Below, one piece after another: positions 1-13,144 of a DNA stretch of 64,000 nucleotides. Location: assembly GCA_018907035.1 (NCBI GenBank), contig JACCIC010000098.1, forward strand, positions 1,028,501-1,092,500. Reading direction: 5' to 3'. The position numbers and the translations under genes are program-made. Numbering within the stretch: position 1 is the stretch's first letter; every line of letters starts with the position of its first letter. The notes beneath the pieces are model-generated. The model was not told the origin of the DNA and did not search any database. It was given only the letters and a program-made list of their open reading frames with translations. This stretch comes from Sycobia sp. Sy_11 (Eukaryota > Arthropoda > Insecta > Hymenoptera > Epichrysomallidae).

Positions 1-453
1 AATTTGAATGAAATTAAAAAAGACTCTGAATTTCTTAATGTCTCAATCAATATAACATTATAAAATATGTATTAACGACCATTTTTGTAGATTTTTGAAA
101 AACAATGAAAATATATGTTTAATTTATCAATAGTACTGTAACATAATGTTCATTTCAATTGAATATAATTGAGGAGTTCATATAAATTAATAACACTGTG
201 CCCAACATGCACAGTTGTCTGACAGTTCTTGGCCTGATCCACTGAAAGGTAATACTATTCTTTTTGTACCTTGCATTGTATTTTTTTTCTTTTTCTTTCA
301 CGTTATTTATATCTATTATTCGAAAGGACCACTTCTACGAATTAGAAATAGACTCGTCCAATGCAATACCCATCGCCGGATACGCGAATCGGGTGGCGCT
401 TTTTTTCTCGAATTTTTCGATTTCTATACACATATATGCGCGTATATACTCAC
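1..453 (-). other. CDA2: CDA2 intron 4, partial (runs off the window)
   Basis: Begins with the donor GTGAGT at 453. AT-rich, with a short (TA)-like patch near 430-450 and T-runs. A good-looking minus-strand acceptor (TATTACCTTTCAG ending at 242) is followed by about 30 open codons that do not resemble the expected CDA linker, so it is not called as an exon. Confidence 0.85.
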
Positions 454-603
454 TGCAGGCATTCTCATCGGACTCGTCCTTGCAGTCGGGCTTCCCGTTG
501 CAGAACAGCTCCTTCTCGACGCACTCGCCGTTTCCGCAGGAGAGTTTGCCCTCCGGGCAGACGGGCTCGTCCGTCTTCAGGATCGGCAGGACTTTGCGCG
601 GTT
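454..603 (-). CDS. CDA2: CDA2 coding exon 4: LDL-receptor class A domain
   Basis: 150 bp, phase 1 in and phase 1 out, from the acceptor AAATTACAG to the donor TGCA|GTGAGT. The split first codon joins A from either third exon with AA to give lysine (LE-K-PRKVLPILKTDEP). Then follows a complete LDLa domain: VCPEG, SCGNGEC, ELFCNG, PDCKDESDENAC. Six cysteines and the D-x-S-D-E calcium-binding acidic cluster are present. The next exon, which should open the link to the catalytic domain, is beyond position 1. If both third exons were skipped, this exon would be read in another frame and stop at a TGA near its end. Confidence 0.95.
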
Positions 604-3600
604 CTGTAATTTTCAAACGTGTCGGATATCGTGCGACGCTCGGTCAAGCTCGCATTCTTAATCTTTTTTTTTTTTTTTCGTTCTTTTTTTTTTTTTGCAT
701 TCTAGGGGATTTCGCATACGTACGCAGGTATGCATACGTACGCATTACGGGTGCGGCGCTAATAATGATTTATCGTGCGGGAAAAGTTCGCTCAGCCCCC
801 TCCCCCCTCCCCCCGCGCCCCGCCGTCGCCACCGCCGAGCTGGCTCGATGGATCTAGCGCGGCTCGGCGATGCGTATAATGGGGAGAAAGGCCCTCGGAT
901 CTTCGAGCTATCCGCGCCGGCTCTCCTCTCGCCAACGAGATTGGTCGTCAGCTGAGAAATCGCCGGGGATAGCGTCGTCGACCGTATGGCGTGTTTATTT
1001 ATGCCTTGGCGGTGCGTGGGGATGCGAAGGGTGGGGGGGGGGGCGGTTGCGCGATCGCGGAGAGAATGATTCGCGATTAATTCGTTGGCCCGGTATTAAA
1101 AGAAGTTATTATTTTTATAATATAAAATTTTTTTAGCACGTAACCGTGAATTTTGCCGCGTTCGGCCATCTAAAAATGTTTCAAATTTGTGGAATTCGAA
1201 ATCGAAAGATTTCTTAATTGATGCGATTTGCGTTGCTTTGATCATTAACGAGCAAACGTGTATCCGCTCTGAAAGAAAATTAGAATTTCGGAATTGAAAT
1301 AAATAGTTGCTCGAATACTCGTCGATTAAATAATTTTTTGCATTTAAGGGGCCGTCGAAGTGAATTTCTACCGATCGGGCTAAGATTAATCTGTTTTAAA
1401 TAATAATATTATATAATATGCATTAAATTATTTGAAAATTTTAGTTAATCACGTTCTTTACTCACGTTATACATTGCTGCGATGTGTCAATCAAATTCAT
1501 CAAATGGTTTGGAAATTCTTTAGTTATACAATCTTAAAAACTTTCTTGTTTCTGCACCGTTAGATGAATTTGCTTGAAACTTTACAGCAATGTAGATCAA
1601 ACGAAAATAAAGTACGATTCACTAAAATTTACAATAAATGCGTTTTTACACATAATATTATTCAAAACAGAGCACTTGCTACTCAATCGGTATAGAAGAA
1701 CAGTTGACAGTTGAAAATTTTTTAACTTAGCAACAAAAGTGTATTTGATAAATATCAATTTTACTTGTATTAAGTAATGATTTTGCTAATTGTAAAACAC
1801 TACTGAATTGTTTTTGGATTTACAAATAAAATTTCGCGATAAACGGGCCAACCAGGGTGTCGAAAAATTCTCTCCGCCGGACGCAGCGCTATCTATGTCC
1901 ACTCGAAATAACAAACCAATAATTACTGTCTAAATATAAAAAATTACTATGAAATTTACTATAAAAAATTACAAACCATATTTACATTACTTTATATACA
2001 TTTGGTTTACGAAATAATAGTGCACTATACACAATCGGCCAATCATTCCAAATATATAATATCTATACAATATGTAGCTTTCCTCCCCAGTGTGCACAAA
2101 AATCACAAAATACATTTCGCAACCTCGATCGTCGTTTTTTTTTCTTTTGCTATAATTTAAAACTGTCAATTTCCAATAATATTAGAAAAAAATCAGTTGC
2201 GTAAGTACCGTCGATATTTTTCAGTGAACGGAATTCCTTTCCTTTTCCCATTTTTTCTTTTAACTGGTGACTTGTTTTTGTTCTTTTATTCTTTTTCAAG
2301 ATCGGTCATTCAATATAATTATAATTAAAATATATATGATATATACATAAATCTATGTATAAATATACATAAAATATATCAAAAAAGTGTAACTGAAAAG
2401 TGTCGTGACGCCTGAAGAAATTTTTATTCTTTTATTGTTTTATCGGATTTTTGATTTTCCGTTGTTGATATGCGCGTGCGCGCGCGTTTTTTCTGAAATG
2501 GAACGTAATATAGTTGAAATTTTCGTCGTTATTACCGTTGCGCCCGAAATTCAACGACACGCAGAGTAAATTACACTTTTATAAAGATTATAAAGAATTT
2601 TGGAAAAGTAGTATAGGCAAATTTATAGGTAAGATAGAAACGATAGATCAAATGATACACATATAATATAAGTATGAAACACTCAATGGTAAATAAGCCA
2701 TATAAAATTAAAACACTTTGAAAGATAAAGATTGTAAAGATCATACAGAAATTAGAGTGTAATAAAGGTGTTAAATAATTTTTTTCTTAATCTTGCAACA
2801 GATCGTGTTTTTTTCAAGTAACATAAGAATGTATAATAATGTAATGTGTTAAGTATAATGAATTCCCCTCCATTATATTGTGTGATAATTTTTCGATAAT
2901 TTATTGTACAAACAAGGTTAAGCACTCGAAGTTCGAAAGTAAGGAATGAAGAATGATTCAGTTAAATAAAAAAGGATCATTTGCATAGTAAATTAACTAG
3001 ATATCGATGATAATTACCGATTACCAATTAATAATAATTGTAAAAGAAATGCAAACTTTATTGGATAATATAAAATTCATAAATTTATTATGATTTATTT
3101 AATCAATAGATAAAATTTACTTTTTTACAGTAAGTATAAAATTTTATTTTACTCTCTGTAAGCCTAAATGTTCATTTTCCAATAATATACCATCTAATAA
3201 TATACCATAATATATCATATATATAATATAGTATATAGTACGTCAAATACACTTACAGGGCGTAAAATGAAATTTTAAGCATTGCATTTTTTTGTATATA
3301 TGGTGCATAATATGCTATTTATAATATAGAAGACAGAAAATGAGAATTTATATTGATTCCCAAGCACTGCTTTTTATAATTATTAATTAATTAATTAATT
3401 GGTAACTTGTAGTAAGTGTCAATACATCTTTGTAATGAATTTATAATTTATAAAAAATAAACGTCCTTGACAAATAAAATATAGTAAAAAAAAAGAGTTT
3501 AAAGCGCGTTCTAGGTCGCTTCGGAAAGAAACGAAAAAAATTTTTAACGTGAAAGTACGCTAATGCGAATTAAAATAATCCGAGCAGGAGAGAGCGAAAG

Positions 3601-3983
3601 AGAGCATCTAAAGTATCGAAAATCCACCATTGATCTTTCAAGCCGATCCCGGTGCGCGCTCGGGAAAATGATCGGATTAACGAGATTCGCAGGCGGCCGT
3701 ATCCATAAATCCCCGTACGAACCCCCGAGGGACGGAAAAAAAAACAATCTTACGAGAATCCTCCCCCCCTCCGGCCTCTCGTCGTTTGTAGAAAAAAAAA
3801 AAAGAAAAGAAGTTATGAGCGATCGCGCCGCGTCCTCTATCGGCACACCGCGTACGTAACGTAACGTATGCGCGGCCGCGCGGCGTTGAAAGAAAACAAA
3901 AGGGCTTTAAAGCGCGCGGAGAGCGAAAGTGCGCGGCAGCATCCGTGGAAAGGGAAACTTTTTCCCTCGCGAAAAATGTGTTA

Positions 3984-4034
<51 letters not shown>

Positions 4035-4919
4035 GATTGTTAGATGCTGTATGCACGCGCGAGATTCTGCGGTCCGTAAACGAGCAACAGAGAACCGGAT
4101 GGGAAGAGGGTGAGGTGAGAGGAGGATAAGAAGGGGACAAAAATAATCGTAAATATACTCGCGGGGCCTGCCTCCGACGTTTCCTCATTTTCATTCGCAT
4201 TACCCGTCTCCCGACTGCTTCTTTCATTCTCCTCTCTCTTTCTCAGCCTGCGTCCCTCGACCGCCCTCCTTCCGCGGCTGTTTTCACTTTCGTTTTTGTC
4301 GTTCCACGAACATATATATATATATATATATATCTGTATACACCTAAAGACGCGCTTTTCGTTCTCGCGGCTTCGCGCGCCTTCCATACGTATTTCTCTC
4401 CTTCTTTTTCCGCGACGCGACGCCTTTAATATTCATAATCGTTGGGATTTAAAGGACAAAAAAAAAAACAGAAAAAAAGAAAAAGAAAGAAAGAAAGAAG
4501 AAAAGGCCAGGCCTTCTCATTCTGAGCGAAGGCTTACAGCGAATATCTCTCGGGGAATACAATGTCTCTCCATTGTGTTGCACTTTATTTCAACGGAATA
4601 TAAATTTCGATCGTTTACGTGTTTTTCATATAAAAATGTTGGGGACGAACGTTTTCAAAAGATAGATTTTGGATTTCGAAATCAAAAAAATAAAAAGTTT
4701 TCACCGATCTTTTAATTTACATGTATAATAATATCTGTTTTAAATGTAGATCGCGGTGTGCAGTAGGCATCGATAATGAGTGTCGAAAGTGTTAAAGTGA
4801 AAAAAAGATTAAATTAATTCGACGGATGAGTATTTGTTCTTTTTGGACGCCCCGTACATGAATATGGAAATTTTAAGGATCGGCTATTTTTGTTTTTGTC
4901 TTTTTTCATCGCGTAAAGA

Positions 4920-4984
<65 letters not shown>

Positions 4985-7900
4985 TAAAACTGAAAAAGTG
5001 TACACATAAAAGTAAAATAGAGTATGAGAGTTGAGATTAAAAAAACAACACATATAAGTATCTATACACACACATTGACAGATCGAGAATCGAAAATTAA
5101 AGTATAGAAATTAATCTAGAGCAGTCACAAGAGCTAGTTGTTAGTCTACGGTTTAATTATTATTACTGTTATCATTATTGCCGTTCTTCGACTTTAATCA
5201 CACGAGACTTATGTGCCAGGAAAATAAAAGCAGCTGCTGCAGTTAGACTAACAAGTACATAACGTGCCAGATTCAAAGCATGCGAAGTGGAAAAAAGCTG
5301 AGCGTAAGTATGAAGTACAAAAGACATGTAACCAGTGAGGAGATGACGAAGCGGCGATCGATCGGAAAGAAGTTTCTCATTTTCTCCAGCGGAACAAAGA
5401 ATTTTTTGTAATTCGGAATCTTTTCAGAAAGTCAAGGCTCGAATTGATTTGAATTTTTAACAAATTCGAAGCTAACAGATATGCCGATTATTATAATAAT
5501 ATAAATAAATATAATCGCGTTTAATTGGATAAATAATAAGTAATCAATAGAATAATACATTTAATTCGACTTCTTTCCACGATCGCCGTCTGCGTTTTCC
5601 CGTCCAAAAGCTCCATCGCTCGAACGCGTATGAATAAATTTTTTTTCTTTTTTGCTTCCGTTGATGATGGTTAGTCGTGTGTCGAATACTGCGTGCGTCT
5701 ACGGCGCGGCTCTACGCTCGGTGTCGGCGCTCAACGCCTCGCTGTCCCAGCTTCTTTGTCTCCCTCTCCCCTCCCACCCCTAACTTCCGCGGTCCCCTTT
5801 TAATTATCCAAGCCGCGTCGATCGCGGATTTTTCCCATTGGCTCGGACGTGAAGGCCCGATGCCGAGTCTATAGATATCTTAATAGCCGATACATTCGAG
5901 GCAAATCGCATAGCGAGATTCTAAGCTACGGAATTCACTTTCTAAGCCGACCGGAGAAATTCACTTTTAAGGCATAAAAGGCGCTGGGTGTAAATGAAAA
6001 AACTGTACCGTTAAATATATATATACATGTATAAAGAGAGCGAGGCAAAAATTGACGTACGTAGACTCATTACTACAGTTTTAGTCATAAATAACGCGAT
6101 TTTATAAATAAGCTATTTTTTCTCGATTAAATAAGAAAGTTATATTTAAGAACTGATAAAGTACAATAATTTATCACGATTTTCATCGGATACTCATAAT
6201 TTCGGCGTATATTTAGTAATAATGAAACGCGCCATTGCCGAAGGAGACAAAGAAGCATCAAGTAAGCGATCGCGAAAAATCGTCGTTGCAGGTCGAAATA
6301 GTTGAACGCCGACCTCGGTTTCCGTTTACAATAAAAAAAATAATCATTTTTATGCATTGAGAAGTAAAATTCCTTTGGCCCAGTTAAATATTTCGCATAC
6401 CTCGCATCATCTTCGTAATATCTATTCGAAGTAAGTGGAAGTATTGTTTTACCTGAATCGGTTTTTATTAAAAGAAAAAAGCTCGGAGCAAGTAAACCGA
6501 TACAACTTTCTTTCCAATAAATATTACGGATGGAATGTTACAAAATATTTAACTTTGAATTTTGTAATAGTACGTTTGTGTGCAACGCGCGACGCAGTAT
6601 GTATGTACAATTATAATAGGGAATCACCATTGCGCGCGAGTTGAACGTGCACGTACTATTATTGTCCGATGTAAATATACTCAAAATATTTTGTTAATTT
6701 ATTTATGTTTTGGGGGGGGGTTTATTCATCGGTGCGTAAACGCGATGTTTTACGCATCGGGCTACAATGGTAAGCCAATATAAAGTGGAAAATTGAATTT
6801 TGAGCGAATATTGCCATCGGAAGCTTATATTTTCTCAATCCATAGAAATGACGTCTATGATATATAATATATAATCAATATCCGTTTTCTTCTCATCTCG
6901 TTCGCTTTGCAATTTCCCCGTGCGTCACTTACTCTCGAGCTTGTCACAGTTGGTGACCTTGCCCTTCCAGTCGCAGGTCTGTTTGTCCAAATCAAAGGCC
7001 AATCCGCTGGGGCACGTGATTTGCTTCAGTCCGGACCTTGTGCACCTGGGGGGCAGACAGGCAAAACGGCCAAAATGTTTATAATAATGAAACAGAGAAA
7101 GACTAGGTGGTTGTTGTTATCGTTGCTTTTTTTTTTTTGTCGCCGTTGTCGTTGTCGTTGTTCCGAGCGTCCATGGCGACTGCGCCGTCGGAACTTATTT
7201 ACTTTATTTATCTTTTCGGGGTATCGCGTGCGCTACAGAAAATATAGAGGGGGAGGGGGTGGTAGGGTGATTGTGGATGGTGGTCAATTTATCCTTACTC
7301 TCGAGCTGGTCGCAGTTCTTGACGTTGATCTTCCAGTCGCAGGTCTGGCGCTCGATGTCGAAGGACAAGCCGGTGGGACATTTGACGGTCGCCAGCCTGG
7401 TGACGCCGATCTCGGTCGCTTTGTCGCACCTAAATCCCACATTTTTTAATATTCGTAAAGGTCGATGAGGGCTCATAATGTGACCTTCACCTCTTCGGGA
7501 ATGGGGCTTCGCATTTATATATGTGCATTATGATCAATTTGTGGTCGTTAAATGAGCGAGAGCATTGAGAGATATGGAAATAATCTTTGGCGTTCGAAGG
7601 AAGTAAATGAGTAGCTAGGTAGTTGTTGAAGGCTACGTAATATGGAGATAGATTTTGGTTTCAGAGAACAATTCTACGTCTAATTCAAATCCTGATATAA
7701 TACCATACCAAAGCCAATTTTTAATGAAAAAGACTCGAGATTGGATTTAGAGTAGAGACGATTCCTGCTTGAATTTGTATCGAAAGATTTCCAATTCAGG
7801 TATTGAATGAATGGATATATGATTCAAACTGAAAAACTCCATTTTCGTTTCAACATATTATTTGTGATTATATTATATCAGCACATGAATTGGATATAGT

Positions 7901-10467
7901 ATTCGTCTTAGGTGTCGATATAATTAATGCATGTATGGACAAATGACTTTCCTTATAGTAAATAAATATAGTTGCTTAAGTCTTTTTCACCGTTTATAAA
8001 TGCAGATTTTTTATATTTAAGATAATTACTTCCACGATATAGTAAGTAACTCATTTCTAAATATAAGTTAAATAAGTTTGAGGTCTAGTGGCTCGACTGT
8101 TTTCATGAATTTACATTATTAAAGTGAGTTTTGATGGAATGATAATCAAACTCTTTTTGCCAGTGACATCAGCAACACATATTGTCAGATTATTTGTCTC
8201 AACGCGCTCGCACATAATAAGTAAAGGTCTTCTGAAAAAAGAAGCAAAAAATCCCTGCCCAAGATCTTCGATCCGATCGTGCCCCTAGCCTAATACGATA
8301 TTCAACTACAATTCTACGGTCATTAACTTTTCGATATCTATAACCAATGCGCTTCCGGTGCGCTCTTTATAAATTATGCACCGGGCGTACCTTCCGTCCG
8401 CCTCGATATACGTGCGTTCCGGCATCACCGGTATTACAACGTGCGCGAAATGTCATAATCCGTGCTCAGCTTCCTTCGCGTCTCCGCGAGGGTTTAACGA
8501 ACCCGCTCGAACCCGGAAACTCATAAAAAATTTTCCAATAGGACCACAAATCGAAAAAGCAACCAGTGCAAGATATATATATGATGGTTTTTTCGTATGC
8601 ACTAAATTCAAATCTGTCGATTTTCGAGAAATTTAATTCCAAATTGGGAATTATGGGATGGATTTGGTTTGTGGCGTTGTGGCTTGCCAGAATTGAGGTT
8701 TCTACACGAAGATAAAATTGCCTGCATGAGGACAGATGGAAAATCTAATTTATACTTTTACGATAAGTTTAGATATCTTCTTTGTATCCATTGACATAAC
8801 ATTATGGTCCATTGAAAAACCAAGGTAAGATAGTTAATAGAAAACATTGGTGTCATTTTATGCATTGTCGTCAAAATTATCATTGTGTAGTCTTAATGCA
8901 AGAGGAGTTCGAGATGGGGGATTTCTGATTTGTGGCTCTTTTGAAAATTATATTCGTGGTGTACCATTGGAGGTATCGTTTCTGCGGTCGTTCTTTTGGA
9001 ATCCAGAAAACTTCTCGAGCCATCTGGGAAAAATCTTTGACAGTTTGACATTTAGCATCTCAAAAATCTAAACGAGAGACATTCATCAATTATCTTCCGC
9101 GCGTTGTTCGCGCTTCGTAGTAGCGCCACGTATTACAGCCGTAATGGTAAGGCTGAAAATCGAACGCGAACGTGCGCCGCAAGCTGTAATGGAAAGAGCA
9201 GCGTTTCATACAAAATACAAAAGGTGCGCCGCGGCCGATCCTTAAAATATACTCGGTATGTACGATACTTCTGTTCTCCGATCTTTTTTTTCGTTGTTCA
9301 TTCCTCTTCCACGGCACAATGGCCCCGCCGAGGCCTCCCCTCCAGTCTATTATTCAACGATTTGAAAACTTCGACCCCTGCGCTTGCGCGCGCGCGCGAC
9401 AAAAAAGGTGAGCGCGTGAAAAGCCGACGTATTATGCGCGCTACCCCCCCCCCGTCCCCCTACGGAATAGCTCGGTATACAATGGGTGAGCTGACCGCGA
9501 GCGATTGACGCCGCCGCCGCCGTCGTAGTCGCTCGTTGTCGTCGTCGTCCCGGACAACTTTTACCCGCGGTTATAGTCTTGAAATGAACCACGCGTTTGG
9601 CTACATAAACAAAGACGTACGTACCGGCACATGTATAGATACACGCATACAGAGATGCACATGCCTATACATATATATACAGAGAGTTGCCAATCCTTTC
9701 TCCGGCTTGGCATATATATGCAGGTACGGGGCAGGAGGGATACGGAAAGATCTATAGACAGAGATAGGACGAGAGAGAGAGAGAGAGAAAGAAGCCGAAA
9801 ACCCGTTTGCGCGGCACGCGAGAGAGTCCACGAAACGAAAGTTCGTTCAATTTTGTCCCTCCTTGTTCTCTGTATCTCTACAGCCTATATATATATATAA
9901 ACTTGAATGCATGCAAGGCAGGCACGACGACGGCGCGACACGACGATCTTCCTTTCTTTCTCGGACGTTAGAGCTACTGTCGATGCGGCTGTGTAGCAGA
10001 GAGTAAATCGCGTCGCGGAAAAATCGTCCAACGATTTTTCTCGCGTTTTGACTACGTTGATTTTTTTTTAATTCATTTTTTCCCGTCGCGCGTTATAATC
10101 TCGAGGATTAATGAAGTACCGTGTATAATTAAGGATTGTCGTTCGATTGATTTATATATATATATATATTATATACATAGACCGCTATGAATTACGCGTC
10201 GACCATTTATAAAGTTGTCAAAGACTTTTAATTTTCTTTCTTTAACTGGCGTTGCGACTGCCCGAAATGCTGTTAAATATAGAAGAAGTGAAATTCACTT
10301 CTATAAATGCATCATTGGTTCACTTTCGTTTTTCGATGGATTTATACGTATATATCTACAAAAATTATTTAATTGTCGCGATTTCTTCTTTGTTTTCAAC
10401 ATCTTGAATAAAATCACGCTTATAACCACGCTTATTTATCTGCGATATCTTTTACATATACATATGC

Positions 10468-10522
<55 letters not shown>

Positions 10523-10764
10523 AGGCACTCTTTTACTTTTGCCGACCTAGAATCCATGCCGTTATAAAAATATATACAGCTCCGAGCGCGCCCATACACA
10601 TTTCTCAACGTTGCGCCGAAAGTCGTTCCAATTTTTTTTTTCTTCTCTCTTCTCTATATATAATACTCGTTCAGCCTCGAGCGGCCTCTCGCGCGGCTGC
10701 CCGAATCCGCAAAGTGAAATTTCGCGCGACTTAAAAGTGAAATTTCCATTTAATCCCAGCTATA

Positions 10765-10822
<58 letters not shown>

Positions 10823-11495
10823 CTGTCGAGACGACCCGGTGACTGACTTAGAGAGTTGGAAAAGTTTTCGAGTTATTCTTATACTTATTATTTATTATAT
10901 ACTCGAGTCCTGAATTTCGCTGCGTAAAAAATCAGATTATCGTTTCTTTGGGCTTGCAAATGCGAGGATTATCGGTCTCGTGTACCGTGTGAAAAGGAAA
11001 ACTTAGTTAAAAACTTTCTTTTTTATTGGTTACGATGATTCTATGTACAGTTAAAATAATATAGTAATCGTATGTCATTACCCCTTTAAGTAAATTTCCA
11101 AATTTTCCTTTTCCGCACACACGCTGTAGGCAATATCTATATTAACATCGAACAATTTTCCAACTACAAATTAAAAAGACGCCATATAAAGACTGGGGTT
11201 TCATTAATCATTAACTTTTTGTTCGATCTCAATTGGGTCTGTAAAAAAAGTCCGTAGGCATATATGCAGAGATAAAAAAATCGAATTCCATCGGCTGCGG
11301 ATGGTTTTGTAAGTACCTCACGACATCGCGACAGTCGCCTTCCGTGCTCAGCCTGAAGTACTCATCTCCTGGCCTGTCCTGGCAGAGCTCCTCGGCGTTG
11401 GCGTCGATCCCATCGGAGCCCTCGTCGTCCTGCGCCCTCGCCGTCACTGCGGAAAACGAGAGATAAATAATCGATGACCATCGACGTATTAGATA

Positions 11496-11549
<54 letters not shown>

Positions 11550-13049
11550 AGGCTACGAATTCCATTCAGCAAACAAATGTCGACAGGCCCTCTGTTGTCT
11601 AGCTTACGCATTATTTTATTGTTCTTACGGTGAACAAAAGAAGCCAAATTCGCGGTATACACGATGGGTTATACAGAGACGGAGAGCAAAGAACCTCTCG
11701 TAAAATTACGTCATCGGGTTACGCATTTCCAGGCGCTAGCGAAGTCACGGAGTTTTATCCAGACTTTCATGCCTCCGGCGTCAGAAGATCGAAAAACAAA
11801 AAGATGCAATGATCCGCAGGTTAATAAATTCTTTTGCGATTGATTACGATAGGGTCGCGAAGATTTTGGAATTCGTGTATTATATATACATACAAACGAC
11901 TCTAAGAGATTGAATCTATAAATTGGAAACGTTGATATGCCGATTTTTTCTTGCCTCTCCGCAGGTTTGCCAATCCGTGTTATCGAACATGTAAACGAGA
12001 AAGTATACCGATCGGTAGATCGGCATTCCAGATTGGAATAGAGGTATTATATATATACTCGTGTGTGTGTATATATACAGCACCAGTCACAAGTTCAAAA
12101 GTTCGTCCAATCTCGATGATATCGCCGCAACCGGTTTCCCATTGAACGCCTCGTACATGGACGGCTACAGAAGTGAAAGCTCCATTCACACGTAAGGAGC
12201 TTTCACGGCATATAATTGCTTTTCGTATTAACGCGACGGTTACGACGGACGATTATTGTTTTTCGTCTTTTTATCATTGACGCGAATCGTGATACCGATG
12301 CGTAACGTCTAAAAAATGACCCGACGACGATATCTCAAGAATTACGCGTAAACGGGGACGTGAAATTTTGGTGAAAAGCCCGTATGGCCGGATGGGAGAA
12401 GACGCGTTTGAAGTCAGCGTATCTTTCGGTCCTTCTACTTGCAAGTAAGCGCTTTTCTCCCCTCATTGACGGAAACGGACGAGGGACAGAGGTGGGTGGG
12501 GGAGTGAGGGGGCGGGGTTGAGAACCTTTAGCAATAGCTCTTATCGCGAATATGAATTCGAAATACCGTATGCGCGATTGCTCAAGCCATCCTCTCGTTT
12601 CTCATCTCCTCTAAGAAATCGGATGGGATGGGATAACCGCGCGCTCTTGACACCTGCGTCATTAATGCGCATACCGGTTTCCACTTTTCGTATACCGCGC
12701 TTGTTGGGCAATAATTAATTACGACGCGCGCATTTGCACTTGGTTAACGTTAAAAGTACAGCCCCCTCTCCTTCTTAACCACCCGTACTTTAGAGCCTTT
12801 TCCCGGCGGCTCCGCTCCCAACCGATTTATCGTCGATCGGGACGCCTCGCGGGAGAAAACGGAGCGATTTTGAAAGACGTTCATCACTTGAAGAACTTCG
12901 CGGCTCGTTGTGAAGACGTGAGTGCATTCCGTTGACAAACATCAACAGAGCCGAACCGATCGGACTGGTTATCGAATAGATTCCCAATGCGAAGTAATGA
13001 AAAAAAAAAGCCGTGTACAAAATTTGTTTACGTCTCGCGCGTATTTACG

Positions 13050-13144
<95 letters not shown>

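Larger units (their letters stand above)
604..6932 (-). other. CDA2: CDA2 intron 3 (exon 3b to exon 4), 6.3 kb
   Basis: No CDA exon is seen. Contents: a T-rich run (662-695), a GC-rich patch (about 780-960), a G-run near 1031-1041, long AT-rich single-copy DNA (about 1100-3480), three (TA)n arrays (3986-4028, 4312-4333, 4923-4982), a purine-rich patch (4460-4505), and a candidate unrelated terminal-exon-like open frame on the same strand (5175-5419). Confidence 0.8.
7430..11316 (-). other. CDA2: CDA2 intron 2, 3.9 kb
   Basis: AT-rich single-copy DNA at 7430-9080, a GC-richer patch at about 9090-9580 with CGCGCG and GCC-triplet runs, a short GA patch (9769-9789), and two long (TA)n arrays at 10474-10519 and 10768-10821. 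Open frames in the GC-rich patch overlap on both strands and look like composition effects. Confidence 0.8.

Noticed and set aside
151..241. Minus-strand acceptor CTTTCAG at 242 followed by about 30 open codons, as CDA2 exon 5
   Set aside because: The translation (MDQAKNCQTTVHV onward) lacks the expected DPNRAP and paired-cysteine linker of CDA2, and no donor fits.
11980..12189. Minus-strand 69-codon open frame in CDA2 intron 1 and a strong-looking plus-strand acceptor near 11964
   Set aside because: Phases do not connect to exons 1 and 2, and nothing recognisable is encoded; the acceptor is on the opposite strand to the gene.
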